Below the pieces are notes generated by a model, which made no database searches, was not told where the DNA came from, and worked only from the letters and a program-made list of their open reading frames with translations. A program made the translations under genes and the position numbers. Shown here one piece after another: positions 56,052 to 63,364 of a stretch of 64,000 nt of DNA; the first letter of the stretch is position 1, and the number at the start of each line of letters is the position of its first letter. Source of the DNA: Methylophilaceae bacterium (GTDB taxonomy: Bacteria; Pseudomonadota; Gammaproteobacteria; Burkholderiales; Methylophilaceae); contig JABFRO010000001.1 of assembly GCA_013141125.1 (NCBI GenBank), positions 310,001 through 374,000 on the forward strand. Reading direction: 5' to 3'.

Positions 56052-56396
56052 TTAGGATTCCGGGTTGTACTGGAACTCGCGCAGCTCCTGCGCACAACGG
56101 CAGGAGACAGCGATTTTCGCTGCCCATACAAGCGCCTCTTCCTTGGTGGGCACTTCGAGAACCGTGAAGCCGCCGTCAAACTCTCTGGTCTGCGGATAGG
56201 TGTCGCTCGTCACTGTCCCGTCACCGCCGACCATTACCGATGGGACGTGTTCGTTGATCCCGCCGCCGAAGATCCATACCCCGGCATCCTTCGCCTCCTG
56301 CACTACCGCGTGCGAGGCAGCAACCACTGCCGGGAAATCCTCGTCGGCGATGTGGTCCATTGCAGAACTGGGGAACGAGATCAAGTACTTAGTCAT
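56052..56396 (-). CDS. YCII-related DGPF-type protein
   Basis: 114-aa single-domain alpha-beta protein of the YCII/DGPF superfamily (MTKYLISFPSSAMDHIADEDFPAVVAASHAVVQEAKDAGVWIFGGGIN..., EFDGGFTVLEVPTKEEALVWAAKIAVSCRCAQELREFQY). The classic DGPF tetrad is altered to REFDGGF. Such genes are partners of ECF42 sigma factors in many genomes, but what they do is not known. Flanked on both sides by the 51-bp repeats, and opposite in direction to the sigma gene. GAAGGAGAT before the ATG supports the start. Confidence 0.78.
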   Translation of the reverse strand: MTKYLISFPSSAMDHIADEDFPAVVAASHAVVQEAKDAGVWIFGGGINEHVPSVMVGGDGTVTSDTYPQTREFDGGFTVLEVPTKEEALVWAAKIAVSCRCAQELREFQYNPES

Positions 56397-56445
56397 GGCG
56401 CATCTCCTTCAAAGTTAAGCAACGTAGCTCCAAATAGCAATAGCA

Positions 56446-56496
56446 TAATCGGAGGAAAGTAATAAACAAAACTCATGCGTACGATTACGCTTCGCT
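56446..56496. repeat. Palindromic repeat element, copy 2
   Basis: 51 bp matching 55910-55960 at 49 positions. Its right arm ATTACGCTTCGCT is intact while the left arm has decayed to AGCATAAT. It lies just upstream of the DGPF gene (minus strand), so a spread of the element between genes of the cluster seems likely. Confidence 0.75.
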
Positions 56497-56516
56497 CATT
56501 GTACCTACGGCCCCGT

Positions 56517-57061
56517 CTAAACCTTGAGCCGACCGCGAAATCCTCTGACCGCGTAGTATGACTCGGCACCGTTGTGATACACGAAAACATGATCATAACG
56601 ACGATCACAGAAGAGCGCGCCACCCAGCGATCTTATTTTATCTGGCGTTTTCACCCAACTCGACGTTTTCCTATCGAATTCACCCAAATCTTGCAATTCC
56701 CGATATTGTTGTTCCGTAAGTATTTCAATACCTAGCGAGGATGCCATTTCTAAGGCATTTCCGCTGGGTTTGTTTTCTTTCGTGAGTCGAGAGCCTTGCG
56801 GTCATAGCATATACTGCGTCGGCCTATTGGACTTTCAGGTGAACAATCACAGAAGATGAACTCACTGGTCTTCTCATCATAACCAACGACATCCGGTTCG
56901 CCTCCGGTACGTTCCATTTCATAAAGTGCTTGGACCTTTTCAGGGCTAGCCTCCAATTTCGCTTGCACTGGATTCCAGTCGATTCCAGTGTGACGGCGCA
57001 TGTTTTTCGCGAACCGATCTCTGAGGGTTTTGAGCGTCTCGTCATGAACTTCAGCATTCAT
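56517..57061 (-). pseudogene. DUF4256 gene broken by one frameshift
   Basis: Two minus-strand frames together make one DUF4256 protein: the first part (57061 to about 56758) MNAEVHDETLKTLRDRFAKNMRRHTGIDWNPVQAKLE...GYDEKTSEFIFCDCSPESPIGRRSICYDRKALDSRKKTNPAE, and the second (to 56517) SLGIEILTEQQYRELQDLGEFDRKTSSWVKTPDKIRSLGGALFCDRRYDHVFVYHNGAESYYAVRGFRG. Restoring one A in GGAAATGCC (56757-56765, minus strand) joins them as NPAENALEMASS. Either a real mutation or a sequencing error. ATG 57061 has AAGGA 8-10 bases upstream. Function of the family unknown. Confidence 0.75.
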
Positions 57062-57196
57062 TTCAATATCTTCCTTATTCAACTCGTCAGCAAAATGGGT
57101 GGTTTCAATAGCCTATCAGTATCTTAGAATACATGTCTAGCACCTAAATTAAACCGCGAAGCGATGTGGCCTTGAATAATTTGTGAGTGCCGATAG

Positions 57197-57544
57197 TCAC
57201 CGCAGAATTCTATCTATTGCTTTGCCTTTTGCGAGATCATCAATCAGCTTGTCTAAGTATCGAATCTTTTGCATCAGTGGATCTTCTACTGCTTCCACAC
57301 GAACACCACACACTACGCCCTTGATGAGTGAAACATTTGGATGAATTACGGGTGCTTGAACAAAAAACGTTTCAAAATCCGTTTGCTGTTCCATTTGCTT
57401 CTCAAGTCCTTCCTTGGTATAGCCAGTCAACCAGCAGATGATTTGGTCAACTTCTTCTTTCGTGCGACCTTTACGTTCCGCTTTTTGAACGTATAGCGGA
57501 TATACCTTGGAGAATAACGTGGTGAAAATGCGGTGCTTGGACAT
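57197..57544 (-). CDS. DUF2200 family protein
   Basis: 115 aa: [51 protein letters not shown], then [11 protein letters not shown] and [43 protein letters not shown], a strong match to the whole DUF2200 family from end to end. No function is known. Of three consecutive ATGs the third (57544) is 7 bases after GGAGG. A lone minus-strand unit within the sigma factor cluster. Confidence 0.87.
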   Translation of the reverse strand: MSKHRIFTTLFSKVYPLYVQKAERKGRTKEEVDQIICWLTGYTKEGLEKQMEQQTDFETFFVQAPVIHPNVSLIKGVVCGVRVEAVEDPLMQKIRYLDKLIDDLAKGKAIDRILR

Positions 57545-57627
57545 CATCATTCCTCCAACGAGTCGAGGGTATCAATTCAGTATGAAGCTTATTACTCTGC
57601 AACAATAAAAGCAATAACCCTGATGGC

Positions 57628-57984
57628 TTATTCCTCAACAATCACCTCAAACCCAGCAAAAATCATCCGCTTACCGTCGAACGGCATGGGGTTATTCTCT
57701 GGATCAAAACGAGGATCGGTCATCACTTTCGCCATCCCTTCATCCCGTACTTTTTTGGAAGGCCACAATATCCAGGAAAACACCACGGTTTCATCGTCCT
57801 GGCGTTTTACCGCCATCGGGAACGAGGTCAGTTTGCCTTCCGGCACGTCGTCGCCCCAGCACTCGACCACCTTAAGCGCGCCGTATTCTTTAAAAACCAC
57901 AGACGCCGATTTTGCGACCTGCACATAAGTTTCTTTGTTCTTTGTTGGAACTGCTAACACAAATCCGTCAACGTAAGTCATCAT
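57628..57984 (-). CDS. DUF1428 family protein
   Basis: 118 aa, dimeric alpha-beta barrel type: MTYVDGFVLAVPTKNKETYVQVAKSASVVFKEYGALKVVECWGDDVPEGKLTSFPMAVKRQDDETVVFSWILWPSKKVRDEGMAKVMTDPRF. The WGDDVPxGKxTSFP block is typical of DUF1428. AGGAG precedes the start. About 80 bp upstream is a (C)GTCGA-N17-CGACTA element (58065-58093) that should place it under the ECF42 sigma factor. Confidence 0.87.
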   Translation of the reverse strand: MMTYVDGFVLAVPTKNKETYVQVAKSASVVFKEYGALKVVECWGDDVPEGKLTSFPMAVKRQDDETVVFSWILWPSKKVRDEGMAKVMTDPRFDPENNPMPFDGKRMIFAGFEVIVEE

Positions 57985-58064
57985 ATTTCTCCTGTGTAAG
58001 TTGAGATTAGCTATTTACGGGTAATAGCTGTTTGGGAAGTTAAGCGTTGAGCTTCCTTATCTTA

Positions 58065-58093
58065 TAGTCGAATGGTAAGCAGCTAAATCGACG
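58065..58093 (-). promoter_or_regulatory. Putative ECF42 promoter for the DUF1428 gene
   Basis: On the minus strand CGTCGA, 17 bases, then CGACTA(TAAG). The same spacing and -10 element occur before the genes at 58289 and 61809. Read as -35 and -10 boxes of the local ECF42 sigma factor; the likely transcript start is about 70 bases before the gene. Confidence 0.65.
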
Positions 58094-58217
58094 AGGTAAG
58101 GCAATTTTCCCGGCACGGCATAATTAAGACGTTTTTCACTTTACTTAGCCGTGCTATCGCCGTTAGAAAGCGCTTATCACGATTTTATCCAAAAAATGCA
58201 ATTCTTTTTAATTTCCT

Positions 58218-58246
58218 TGTCGAATAGGTAAGTTTCCAAACGACTA
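58218..58246 (+). promoter_or_regulatory. Putative ECF42 promoter for the DGPF gene at 58289
   Basis: TGTCGA (58218-58223), exactly 17 bases, CGACTA (58241-58246), followed by TAAGG. The site ends 42 bases before the start codon. Identical spacing and both boxes match the element at 61705-61733. Confidence 0.7.
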
Positions 58247-58288
58247 TAAGGCAAGAACCTATTTTTTAACCCCAAAAGGAGAACACCG

Positions 58289-58684
58289 TTGAAATACCTT
58301 TGCCTTATCTGCGCCGAAAAAGTGATGGAACAAATGACGGAAGACGATGCCACAGCGCATTTTGCAGAATACACCGAATTCACCGATGCAATACGGGCCA
58401 GCGGGCATTACCTGGATTGCAATCGGCTGCTGCCGCCCTCTGAGGCCATTACCATCCGCGTCCGCAATGGCAAAATTGCCATGACCGACGGGCCGTATGT
58501 GGAAACTAAGGAACAACTCGGCGGCTATTATCTTATTGAAGCCAGGGATTTGAACGAAGCCATCCAAGTCGCCGCCCGCATCCCCGGTGCATGGCGTGGC
58601 TGTGTGGAAATCAGGCCGGTGGCGGAAGATAAGCAGACCCTGAATGCACTGGGGTTTATTGACAAAAATCCTATCTCTAGGTAA
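58289..58684 (+). CDS. YCII-related DGPF protein
   Basis: 131 aa, complete DGPF domain: MKYLCLICAEKVMEQMTEDDATAHFAEYTEFTDAIRASGHYL, then IAMTDGPYVETKEQLGGYYLIEARDLNEAIQVAARIPGAWRGCVEIRPV. The DGPY variant of the tetrad, with ETKEQLGGYYLIEA, is the family's best-conserved block. It starts with TTG behind AAAGGAGAA. Controlled by the promoter-like element 42 bases upstream. Function of the family is not established. Confidence 0.9.
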   Translation: MKYLCLICAEKVMEQMTEDDATAHFAEYTEFTDAIRASGHYLDCNRLLPPSEAITIRVRNGKIAMTDGPYVETKEQLGGYYLIEARDLNEAIQVAARIPGAWRGCVEIRPVAEDKQTLNALGFIDKNPISR

Positions 58685-58739
58685 TGAAGTCGATTTTAGA
58701 TGATGCAGAACGAACAAGGCGATAATAACTCATCACTCA

Positions 58740-58768
58740 TGTCGATTATGATGTGAGTCGCTTGACCA
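58740..58768 (+). promoter_or_regulatory. Weak ECF42-like promoter before the SRPBCC gene
   Basis: TGTCGA (58740-58745), 17 bases, TGACCA, i.e. a perfect -35 box and a -10 box matching 4 of 6 bases of CGACTA. A second near-match, AGTCGA-N17-CGAACA, lies at 58688-58716. Either could drive the gene at 58819. Confidence 0.35.
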
Positions 58769-58818
58769 ATAGAAAAAAGTACATTCAAATTACACAATCA
58801 TAAACTGGAGAATGTGCA

Positions 58819-59337
58819 ATGGCTAATTCCAACCATTATCAAACAAACCCTGAACTCGACCTAAGCTTCGAACGTGTGGTCGATGTGCCGCCGGAAAAGA
58901 TCTGGGAGGCCTGGACTACGCCGGAATTGCTGATGCCTTGGTTTTGTCCCTTACCGTGGCGTACCGTGGCCTGCGAAATTGACTTGCGCCCGGGCGGGCG
59001 ATTCCACACCGTGATGCAATCGCCGGAAGGACAAACATTCCCTAATGACGGCTGTTATTTGGAAATCATAGAAAACCAAAAACTGGTTTGGACCAATGCA
59101 CTTGAACCCGGCTTCCGCCCGGCCAAGCCGCCAGAAGCCAGCCCAGGCCATGAATGTGCGGAATTTATGATGACTGCAACCATCGCTCTTGAGCCACACG
59201 CCAATGGCACAAAATACACCGCATTGGTGCAGCACGCCGATAAAGTAGCTCGTATTAAACATGAAAAAATGGGCTTCCATGAAGGTTGGGGAATTTGCCT
59301 TGATCAACTTGTGGCGATCATTAAACAGAGCAATTAG
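58819..59337 (+). CDS. SRPBCC (AHSA1/START-like) protein
   Basis: 172 aa, helix-grip lipid-binding fold: [81 protein letters not shown] and a C-terminal helix [23 protein letters not shown]. These are the AHSA1-type blocks. Ligand unknown. ATG has GGAG 8 bases upstream. Likely in the local ECF42 regulon. Confidence 0.88.
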   Translation: MANSNHYQTNPELDLSFERVVDVPPEKIWEAWTTPELLMPWFCPLPWRTVACEIDLRPGGRFHTVMQSPEGQTFPNDGCYLEIIENQKLVWTNALEPGFRPAKPPEASPGHECAEFMMTATIALEPHANGTKYTALVQHADKVARIKHEKMGFHEGWGICLDQLVAIIKQSN

Positions 59338-59402
59338 CCCGCTTACAAGTTCTGAAATACAGATTTGGAAGCTTTTTTCAAACACAACATAGGAGTAAAG
59401 TT

Positions 59403-59516
59403 ATGAGATTCAGGATGATAATGCTAACCAAAGCTTATAAAACCGCTCGGCTGGGTACAATGCCAGACCCAAAAGCCCGGAATCTCTCGGTCCATTTCAA
59501 TGGAGGAGTGAAATGA
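59403..59516 (+). pseudogene. DGPF protein fragment (N-terminal 25 codons)
   Basis: A 37-codon frame beginning MRFRMIMLTKAYKTARLGTMPDPKA, closely like the start of the intact DGPF protein at 60153 (MRFMMLMIPKGYETAAPGTMPDPKA). After codon 25 the similarity stops and the frame ends in the next gene as ATGA. It has a ribosome site and could still be translated, but the domain is lost. Probably a recombination relic. Confidence 0.65.
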
Positions 59517-59998
59517 TAAAGCCAGCAAAAAACACAATTTGCCTTTGGTTTGATGGTGATGCTGAAGAGGCGGCGCTGTTTTACGCCAACACCTTTCCCG
59601 ATTCGTCCGTTGGCGCGGTGCACCGCGCACCGGGAGACTTTCCGTCGGGGAAGCAGGGGGACGTGTTGACCGTAGAGTTTACCGTGATGGGCATCCCCTG
59701 CATCGGGCTAAACGGCGGGCCTGCGGTCAAACACAACATTGCCTTCTCGTTTCAGATCGCAACCGTTGATCAGGCCGAAACGGATCGCTACTGGAACGCC
59801 ATTGTCGGCAATGGCGGTCAGGAAAACGCGTGCGGCTGGTGCCAAGACAAATGGGGCCTGTCCTGGCAGATAACTCCAATCGCTCTGTTGGAAGCGGTCA
59901 CCGGTTCTGATACTGCCGCCGCCAAGCGTGCCTTCGATGCGATGATGCAGATGACAAAGATTGACATCGCCACAATCGAGGCGGCACGTCGCGGTTGA
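59513..59998 (+). CDS. VOC-family protein (PhnB/UbiG-related glyoxalase fold)
   Basis: 161 aa: KPAKNTICLWFDGDAEEAALFYANTFPDSSVGAVHRAPGDFPSGKQGDVLTVEFTVMGIPCIGLNGGPAVKHNIAFSFQIATVDQAETDRYWNAIVGNGGQENACGWCQDKWGLSWQITP. This is the 3-demethylubiquinone-9 methyltransferase-like (PF06983 type) branch of the VOC superfamily, which is not a methyltransferase in practice. Overlaps the DGPF fragment as ATGA. Substrate unknown. Confidence 0.88.
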   Translation: MIKPAKNTICLWFDGDAEEAALFYANTFPDSSVGAVHRAPGDFPSGKQGDVLTVEFTVMGIPCIGLNGGPAVKHNIAFSFQIATVDQAETDRYWNAIVGNGGQENACGWCQDKWGLSWQITPIALLEAVTGSDTAAAKRAFDAMMQMTKIDIATIEAARRG

Positions 59999-60042
59999 TG
60001 TCGAATTTAGGGTTTGAGTTGCCGTAGTCCTTTGCCCCCTTC

Positions 60043-60102
60043 ACCATGCCAGACCCCAATGCTGTCGTGGGCATGTATGAAAGTGGCCCGGATGAAGCTT
60101 AG
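60043..60102 (+). pseudogene. Second DGPF fragment
   Basis: An open stretch reading TMPDPNAVVGMYESGPDEA before a stop, beginning exactly where DGPF proteins read TMPDPKAVEAM. No start codon or ribosome site that I trust. Lies just before the intact DGPF gene. Confidence 0.4.
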
Positions 60103-60152
60103 GCAATCCAGAGCCTCGAACCAACTTCCAACCATAATTAGGAGTAAAACAC

Positions 60153-60566
60153 ATGCGATTTATGATGCTAATGATACCCAAAGGCTATGAAACCGCTGCG
60201 CCAGGGACCATGCCTGACCCCAAAGCGGTCGAAGCCATGATGAAATACAACAAGGCCTTACAGGAAGCGGGCGTACTGCATTCGCTGGATGGCTTGCACC
60301 CACCGTCTATGGGTGCGCGGATCAGTTTTGAAGGCGGTAAACCGCAGGTGACTGATGGGCCTTTTATTGAAACCAAAGAAGTGTTGGGCGGCTATTGGAT
60401 GATACAGGTTTCCTCTAAGCAAGAAGCCATCGAGTGGGCGAAGCGTTGCCCCGCATCGGAGAATGAAATCATCGAAATCCGCCAAGTTCAGGAGTTTGAG
60501 GATTTCCCAGACGATGTAAAGAAAGCGGCGGAAGGATTTCCTGAGATGCAATCGCAGTCCAAGTAG
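60153..60566 (+). CDS. YCII-related DGPF protein
   Basis: 137 aa with the true DGPF tetrad: MRFMMLMIPKGYETAAPGTMPDPKAVEAMMKYNKALQEAGVLHSLDGLHPPSMGARISFEGGKPQVTDGPFIETKEVLGGYWMIQVSSKQEAIEWAKRCPASENEIIEIRQVQEFEDFP. Longer N-terminus than the one at 58289, so it belongs to another branch. AGGAG is 8 bases before the ATG. Followed 48 bases later by the DUF1772 gene. Confidence 0.92.
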   Translation: MRFMMLMIPKGYETAAPGTMPDPKAVEAMMKYNKALQEAGVLHSLDGLHPPSMGARISFEGGKPQVTDGPFIETKEVLGGYWMIQVSSKQEAIEWAKRCPASENEIIEIRQVQEFEDFPDDVKKAAEGFPEMQSQSK

Positions 60567-60614
60567 CGCCCGGAATCTAGCTTATTAGTCGATTTCTTTT
60601 GGGCAGTAGATTTT

Positions 60615-61103
60615 ATGATAACCATTACCAGCTTATTACCAACCTTAGTTTTTATTGCAGCCATCGGTAGTGGCTTGGTCGCAGGCATTTTCTTTTCGTT
60701 TTCAAATTTCGTGATAAGCGCCCTTAACAGGTTGCAACCCAGACAAAGCATTGCAGCCATGCAAGCGATCAATGTCGCGGTGCTTAACCCCTTATTTTTT
60801 AGCGTTTTCTTCGGGACTGGCGCGGTTTGTTTGCTGGTAATAATGTTATCGTTGCTAAGTTGGAGTCCACCCAGTGCCATCTTTTTAATCATCGGTAGCC
60901 TGCTTTATTTAGTCGGCACCGTGTTGGTAACGATGCGCCGCAACGTGCCACTCAACAAGGTATTGGCCAATTTAAGCATAGGCAGTACCGAGGACGTTGA
61001 GCACTGGGATAACTACTACATCAAATGGACATACTGGAATCATGTCCGCACAGTCGCAGCATTAATGGCGGCGATAATGCTTACCACCAGGTTATGTACT
61101 TAG
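60615..61103 (+). CDS. DUF1772 family membrane protein
   Basis: 162 aa with four predicted helices: LLPTLVFIAAIGSGLVAGIFFSFSNFVISALNRL, FFSVFFGTGAVCLLVIMLSLL, SAIFLIIGSLLYLVGTVLVTMRRNVPLNK and WNHVRTVAALMAAIMLTTRL. The RNVPLN / W..Y...WN..R pattern is diagnostic for DUF1772 (anthrone-oxygenase-like fold). No activity is established for bacterial members. Confidence 0.85.
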   Translation: MITITSLLPTLVFIAAIGSGLVAGIFFSFSNFVISALNRLQPRQSIAAMQAINVAVLNPLFFSVFFGTGAVCLLVIMLSLLSWSPPSAIFLIIGSLLYLVGTVLVTMRRNVPLNKVLANLSIGSTEDVEHWDNYYIKWTYWNHVRTVAALMAAIMLTTRLCT

Positions 61104-61164
61104 TGAAATAATATTGCAAGACTATTGTAGTTATGCGCTAACGCTGAATTTATAAGGAAAACCG

Positions 61165-61521
61165 ATGAAATACATGTTGCTTATTTATCTTAACGAACTC
61201 GACTTGAGCGAAGATGAACGTCAAGATTGCTATCAAAAATCATCACAACTGGTTGACCAATTGAAGGCCGATGGCAAATATTTGGCTGCCAGCCCCTTAC
61301 AACCAACTGCCTTGGCTACCAGCGTCCGTGTCCGCGAAGGCAAACAATTCATCACCGACGGTCCATTTGCGGAAACGCACGAACAACTGGGCGGATATTA
61401 TTTAGTGGATTCCAATAACTTAGATGATGCCATCAACATAGCCAAGCAAATCCCGATGGCGAAAAAAGGCACGGTAGAAATCAGGCCGGTGATTGAGCTT
61501 GAGGTGTCAGGAAAAATTTAG
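61165..61521 (+). CDS. YCII-related DGPF protein
   Basis: 118 aa: MKYMLLIYLNELDLSEDERQDCYQKSSQLVDQLKADGKYLAASPLQPTALATSVRVREGKQFITDGPFAETHEQLGGYYLVDSNNLDDAINIAKQIPMAKKGTVEIRPVIE. The full DGPF motif is present. Closest in pattern to the 58289 protein (GGYYL, EIRPV). AAGGA lies 7 bases before the ATG. Fourth complete family member in this cluster. Confidence 0.92.
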   Translation: MKYMLLIYLNELDLSEDERQDCYQKSSQLVDQLKADGKYLAASPLQPTALATSVRVREGKQFITDGPFAETHEQLGGYYLVDSNNLDDAINIAKQIPMAKKGTVEIRPVIELEVSGKI

Positions 61522-61704
61522 CCTGTTTTTAGCCATGAACAAGCTGTTGGCCAAAGTAGAAAACCAAAGTCTTGCAACGCTTGTATAGTTTTGCTGTCGA
61601 ATTGTCCAGTACTAAAACTTTCGTACATTACCACGATAGTGTAAGTGCTTTGAAATAACAAAATAACTAAGCCTGTTTTGGTATTTATGTTTATTTCAAA
61701 AGAC

Positions 61705-61733
61705 TGTCGATTTTATAGCTGTCTATTCGACTA
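61705..61733 (+). promoter_or_regulatory. Putative ECF42 promoter for the VOC gene at 61809
   Basis: TGTCGA (61705-61710), exactly 17 bases, CGACTA (61728-61733). Same boxes and spacing as at 58218-58246. It ends 75 bases before the start codon. A lone TGTCGA also occurs at 61594-61599 but has no partner at this distance. Confidence 0.7.
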
Positions 61734-61808
61734 AAAATCGAATCCGTTTCGGATTTAAAACTTGAACAAAACGCAGTTAGTACTACCAATCATAAGAGGA
61801 GAACCATT

Positions 61809-62270
61809 ATGTCAACGATAAAACCCGTCCCTGAAGGAATGCACACCGTCACACCGCATTTGGTGTGTGCGGGCGCAGCCGAGGCCATTGAATTTTACAA
61901 GAAAGCCTTCAACGCAGAAGAACTCATGCGCGTTCCCGGTTCGCAAGGTAAGCTCATCCATGCCTGTGTGCGTATCGGCGATTCGTCCGTGATGCTGGTC
62001 GATGAATTTCCGGAAATGGAATGCGTAAGCCCAAAATCACTAAACGGTACGCCCGTGACAATCCATCTGCAAGTGGAAGATGTCGATGCCGTTTTCAACC
62101 AAGCCGTCAAGGCCGGTGCCAAAGTAAAAATGCCGGTTGATGATATGTTCTGGGGCGACCGTTACGGCGTACTTGAAGACCCGTTCGGTCATGCCTGGTC
62201 TGTTGCCAGCCACGTCCGCGATGTCAGCCCGGAAGAAATAGCGAAGGCTGCCCAAACTGAATGCGCCTAA
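61809..62270 (+). CDS. VOC-family protein (PhnB-like glyoxalase fold)
   Basis: 153 aa: MHTVTPHLVCAGAAEAIEFYKKAFNAEELMRVPGSQGKLIHACVRIGDSSVMLVDEFPEM, then VTIHLQVEDVDAVFNQAVKAGAKVKMPVDDMFWGDRYGVLEDPFGHAWSVASHVRDVSPEEIAKA. The two beta-alpha-beta-beta-beta halves and the WGDRYG..DPFGH block identify the PhnB-like VOC group. AGAGGAGAA precedes the ATG. Preceded by an ECF42-like promoter. Confidence 0.9.
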   Translation: MSTIKPVPEGMHTVTPHLVCAGAAEAIEFYKKAFNAEELMRVPGSQGKLIHACVRIGDSSVMLVDEFPEMECVSPKSLNGTPVTIHLQVEDVDAVFNQAVKAGAKVKMPVDDMFWGDRYGVLEDPFGHAWSVASHVRDVSPEEIAKAAQTECA

Positions 62271-62323
62271 GCAAAATGATTTCATTTAAGAATACTGCTT
62301 AACTAACCTATCAAAGGAGAATA

Positions 62324-62929
62324 ATGATGCGCTACTTACACCTTACAATCGGCATACTTTGCCTTACCTTATTCACAACCGTTACCATCGCCAAGGAAAA
62401 ACAAGCGGTACACCAGCAAATGGATCCGCAAGCCATGATGGACATGTACAAAAAATTGGCCACCCCCGGTGAACCGCACAAGCTGTTTACCAGTTTGGCG
62501 GGAAGCTGGACTACCAAGACCAAGGAATGGATGGAACCCGGCAAACCGCCTGTGGAAACGACCGGCTCGGCGGAAATGAAGATGCTGCTGGACGGACGTT
62601 TTCTCTATCAAGAATACACCGGACAGATGATGGGGCAGCCTTTCTCCGGAATTGGGATCGATGGCTACGATAACCTTCGCAAAAAATATTTTACGGCGTG
62701 GATGGATTCTATGGGAACCAGTATCTTCATGATGGAAGGCACGGCCAGCGCCGACGGAAAGGCCATCACCTTGGAAGGCAAACACCCAGAACCGGGCGGC
62801 GGTTACATGACGCACCGTGCCATCTGGAAGATAATCGACAGCAATAACCAAACCTTCGACATGTATGGCGCCCATCACGGCGGCAAGGAAATGAAGATGA
62901 TGGAGATTGTTTACACAAGAAAGCCATAA
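62324..62929 (+). CDS. DUF1579 family exported protein
   Basis: 201 aa with a signal peptide (MMRYLHLTIGILCLTLFTTVTIA). The DUF1579 domain follows: HKLFTSLAGSWTTKTKEWMEPGKPPVETTGSAEMKMLLDGRFLYQEYTGQMMGQPFSGIGIDGYDNLRKKYFTAWMDSMGTSIFMMEGTASADGKAITLEGK. Beta-barrel-like, function unknown. AGGAG lies 4 bases before the first ATG and 7 before the second (62327), so the second start is equally possible. Last gene of the cluster. Confidence 0.87.
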   Translation: MMRYLHLTIGILCLTLFTTVTIAKEKQAVHQQMDPQAMMDMYKKLATPGEPHKLFTSLAGSWTTKTKEWMEPGKPPVETTGSAEMKMLLDGRFLYQEYTGQMMGQPFSGIGIDGYDNLRKKYFTAWMDSMGTSIFMMEGTASADGKAITLEGKHPEPGGGYMTHRAIWKIIDSNNQTFDMYGAHHGGKEMKMMEIVYTRKP

Positions 62930-63328
62930 CGGCCACTTTCATTAGCTCTCAACAAGCTTTTATTCAGCAAGCTTATGTCATCGGTATTTTTCAATACTCG
63001 TTTACGGCGGGAGACTACTGTGTAGTTTCCCGCCAGCTATAAACATCGTTAGATTTCGCCCATCCAGTTTCAGACATTATTTGGATAATCCGCCGTTAAA
63101 ATTAAATGTTGGCGAAACGTTTAATAGCCTCATTTTGACAGTCGGCTATGAAGAAAATAACCATATAATGCTGGCTGTCCGAGAAGGGTCGGACTGTCAC
63201 CTTCATTAAAATGAAAAAATTAAATTTCTGAATGTCGGGTATGGAGAAGCATGACTGGCTCTTAATTCCAAACTGAAAATTATCCTCATCTGAGCTAGCT
63301 GTCAGTTGATTTGGCTTCTCGAATAGAG
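62930..63328. other. Intergenic region between cluster and ParDE
   Basis: About 400 bp without a gene. A strong hairpin (63006-63034) ends the DUF1579 side; a second smaller one, GTCCGA-gaaggg-TCGGAC (63177-63194), follows. Nothing else recognised. Confidence 0.5.
63006..63034. terminator. Hairpin after DUF1579 gene
   Basis: GGCGGGAGACTA pairs with TAGTTTCCCGCC (12 pairs, one of them G-T) around a 5-base loop. Strong enough for an intrinsic terminator although the T-run is missing. Confidence 0.45.
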
Positions 63329-63343
63329 TAGGATTAAATCCTA
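63329..63343. promoter_or_regulatory. Palindromic operator of the ParDE module
   Basis: TAGGATT-a-AATCCTA, perfect 7-bp arms around one base, 21 bp before the antitoxin gene. Expected to bind the antitoxin dimer and repress the operon. Confidence 0.55.
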
Positions 63344-63364
63344 TCTTTTCATTAAAGAGCCATT

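Noticed and set aside
56393-56623. Minus-strand frame of 76 codons overlapping the DUF4256 3' end and repeat copy 2
   Set aside because: It reads through the repeat element and a known gene in another frame, and resembles no family.
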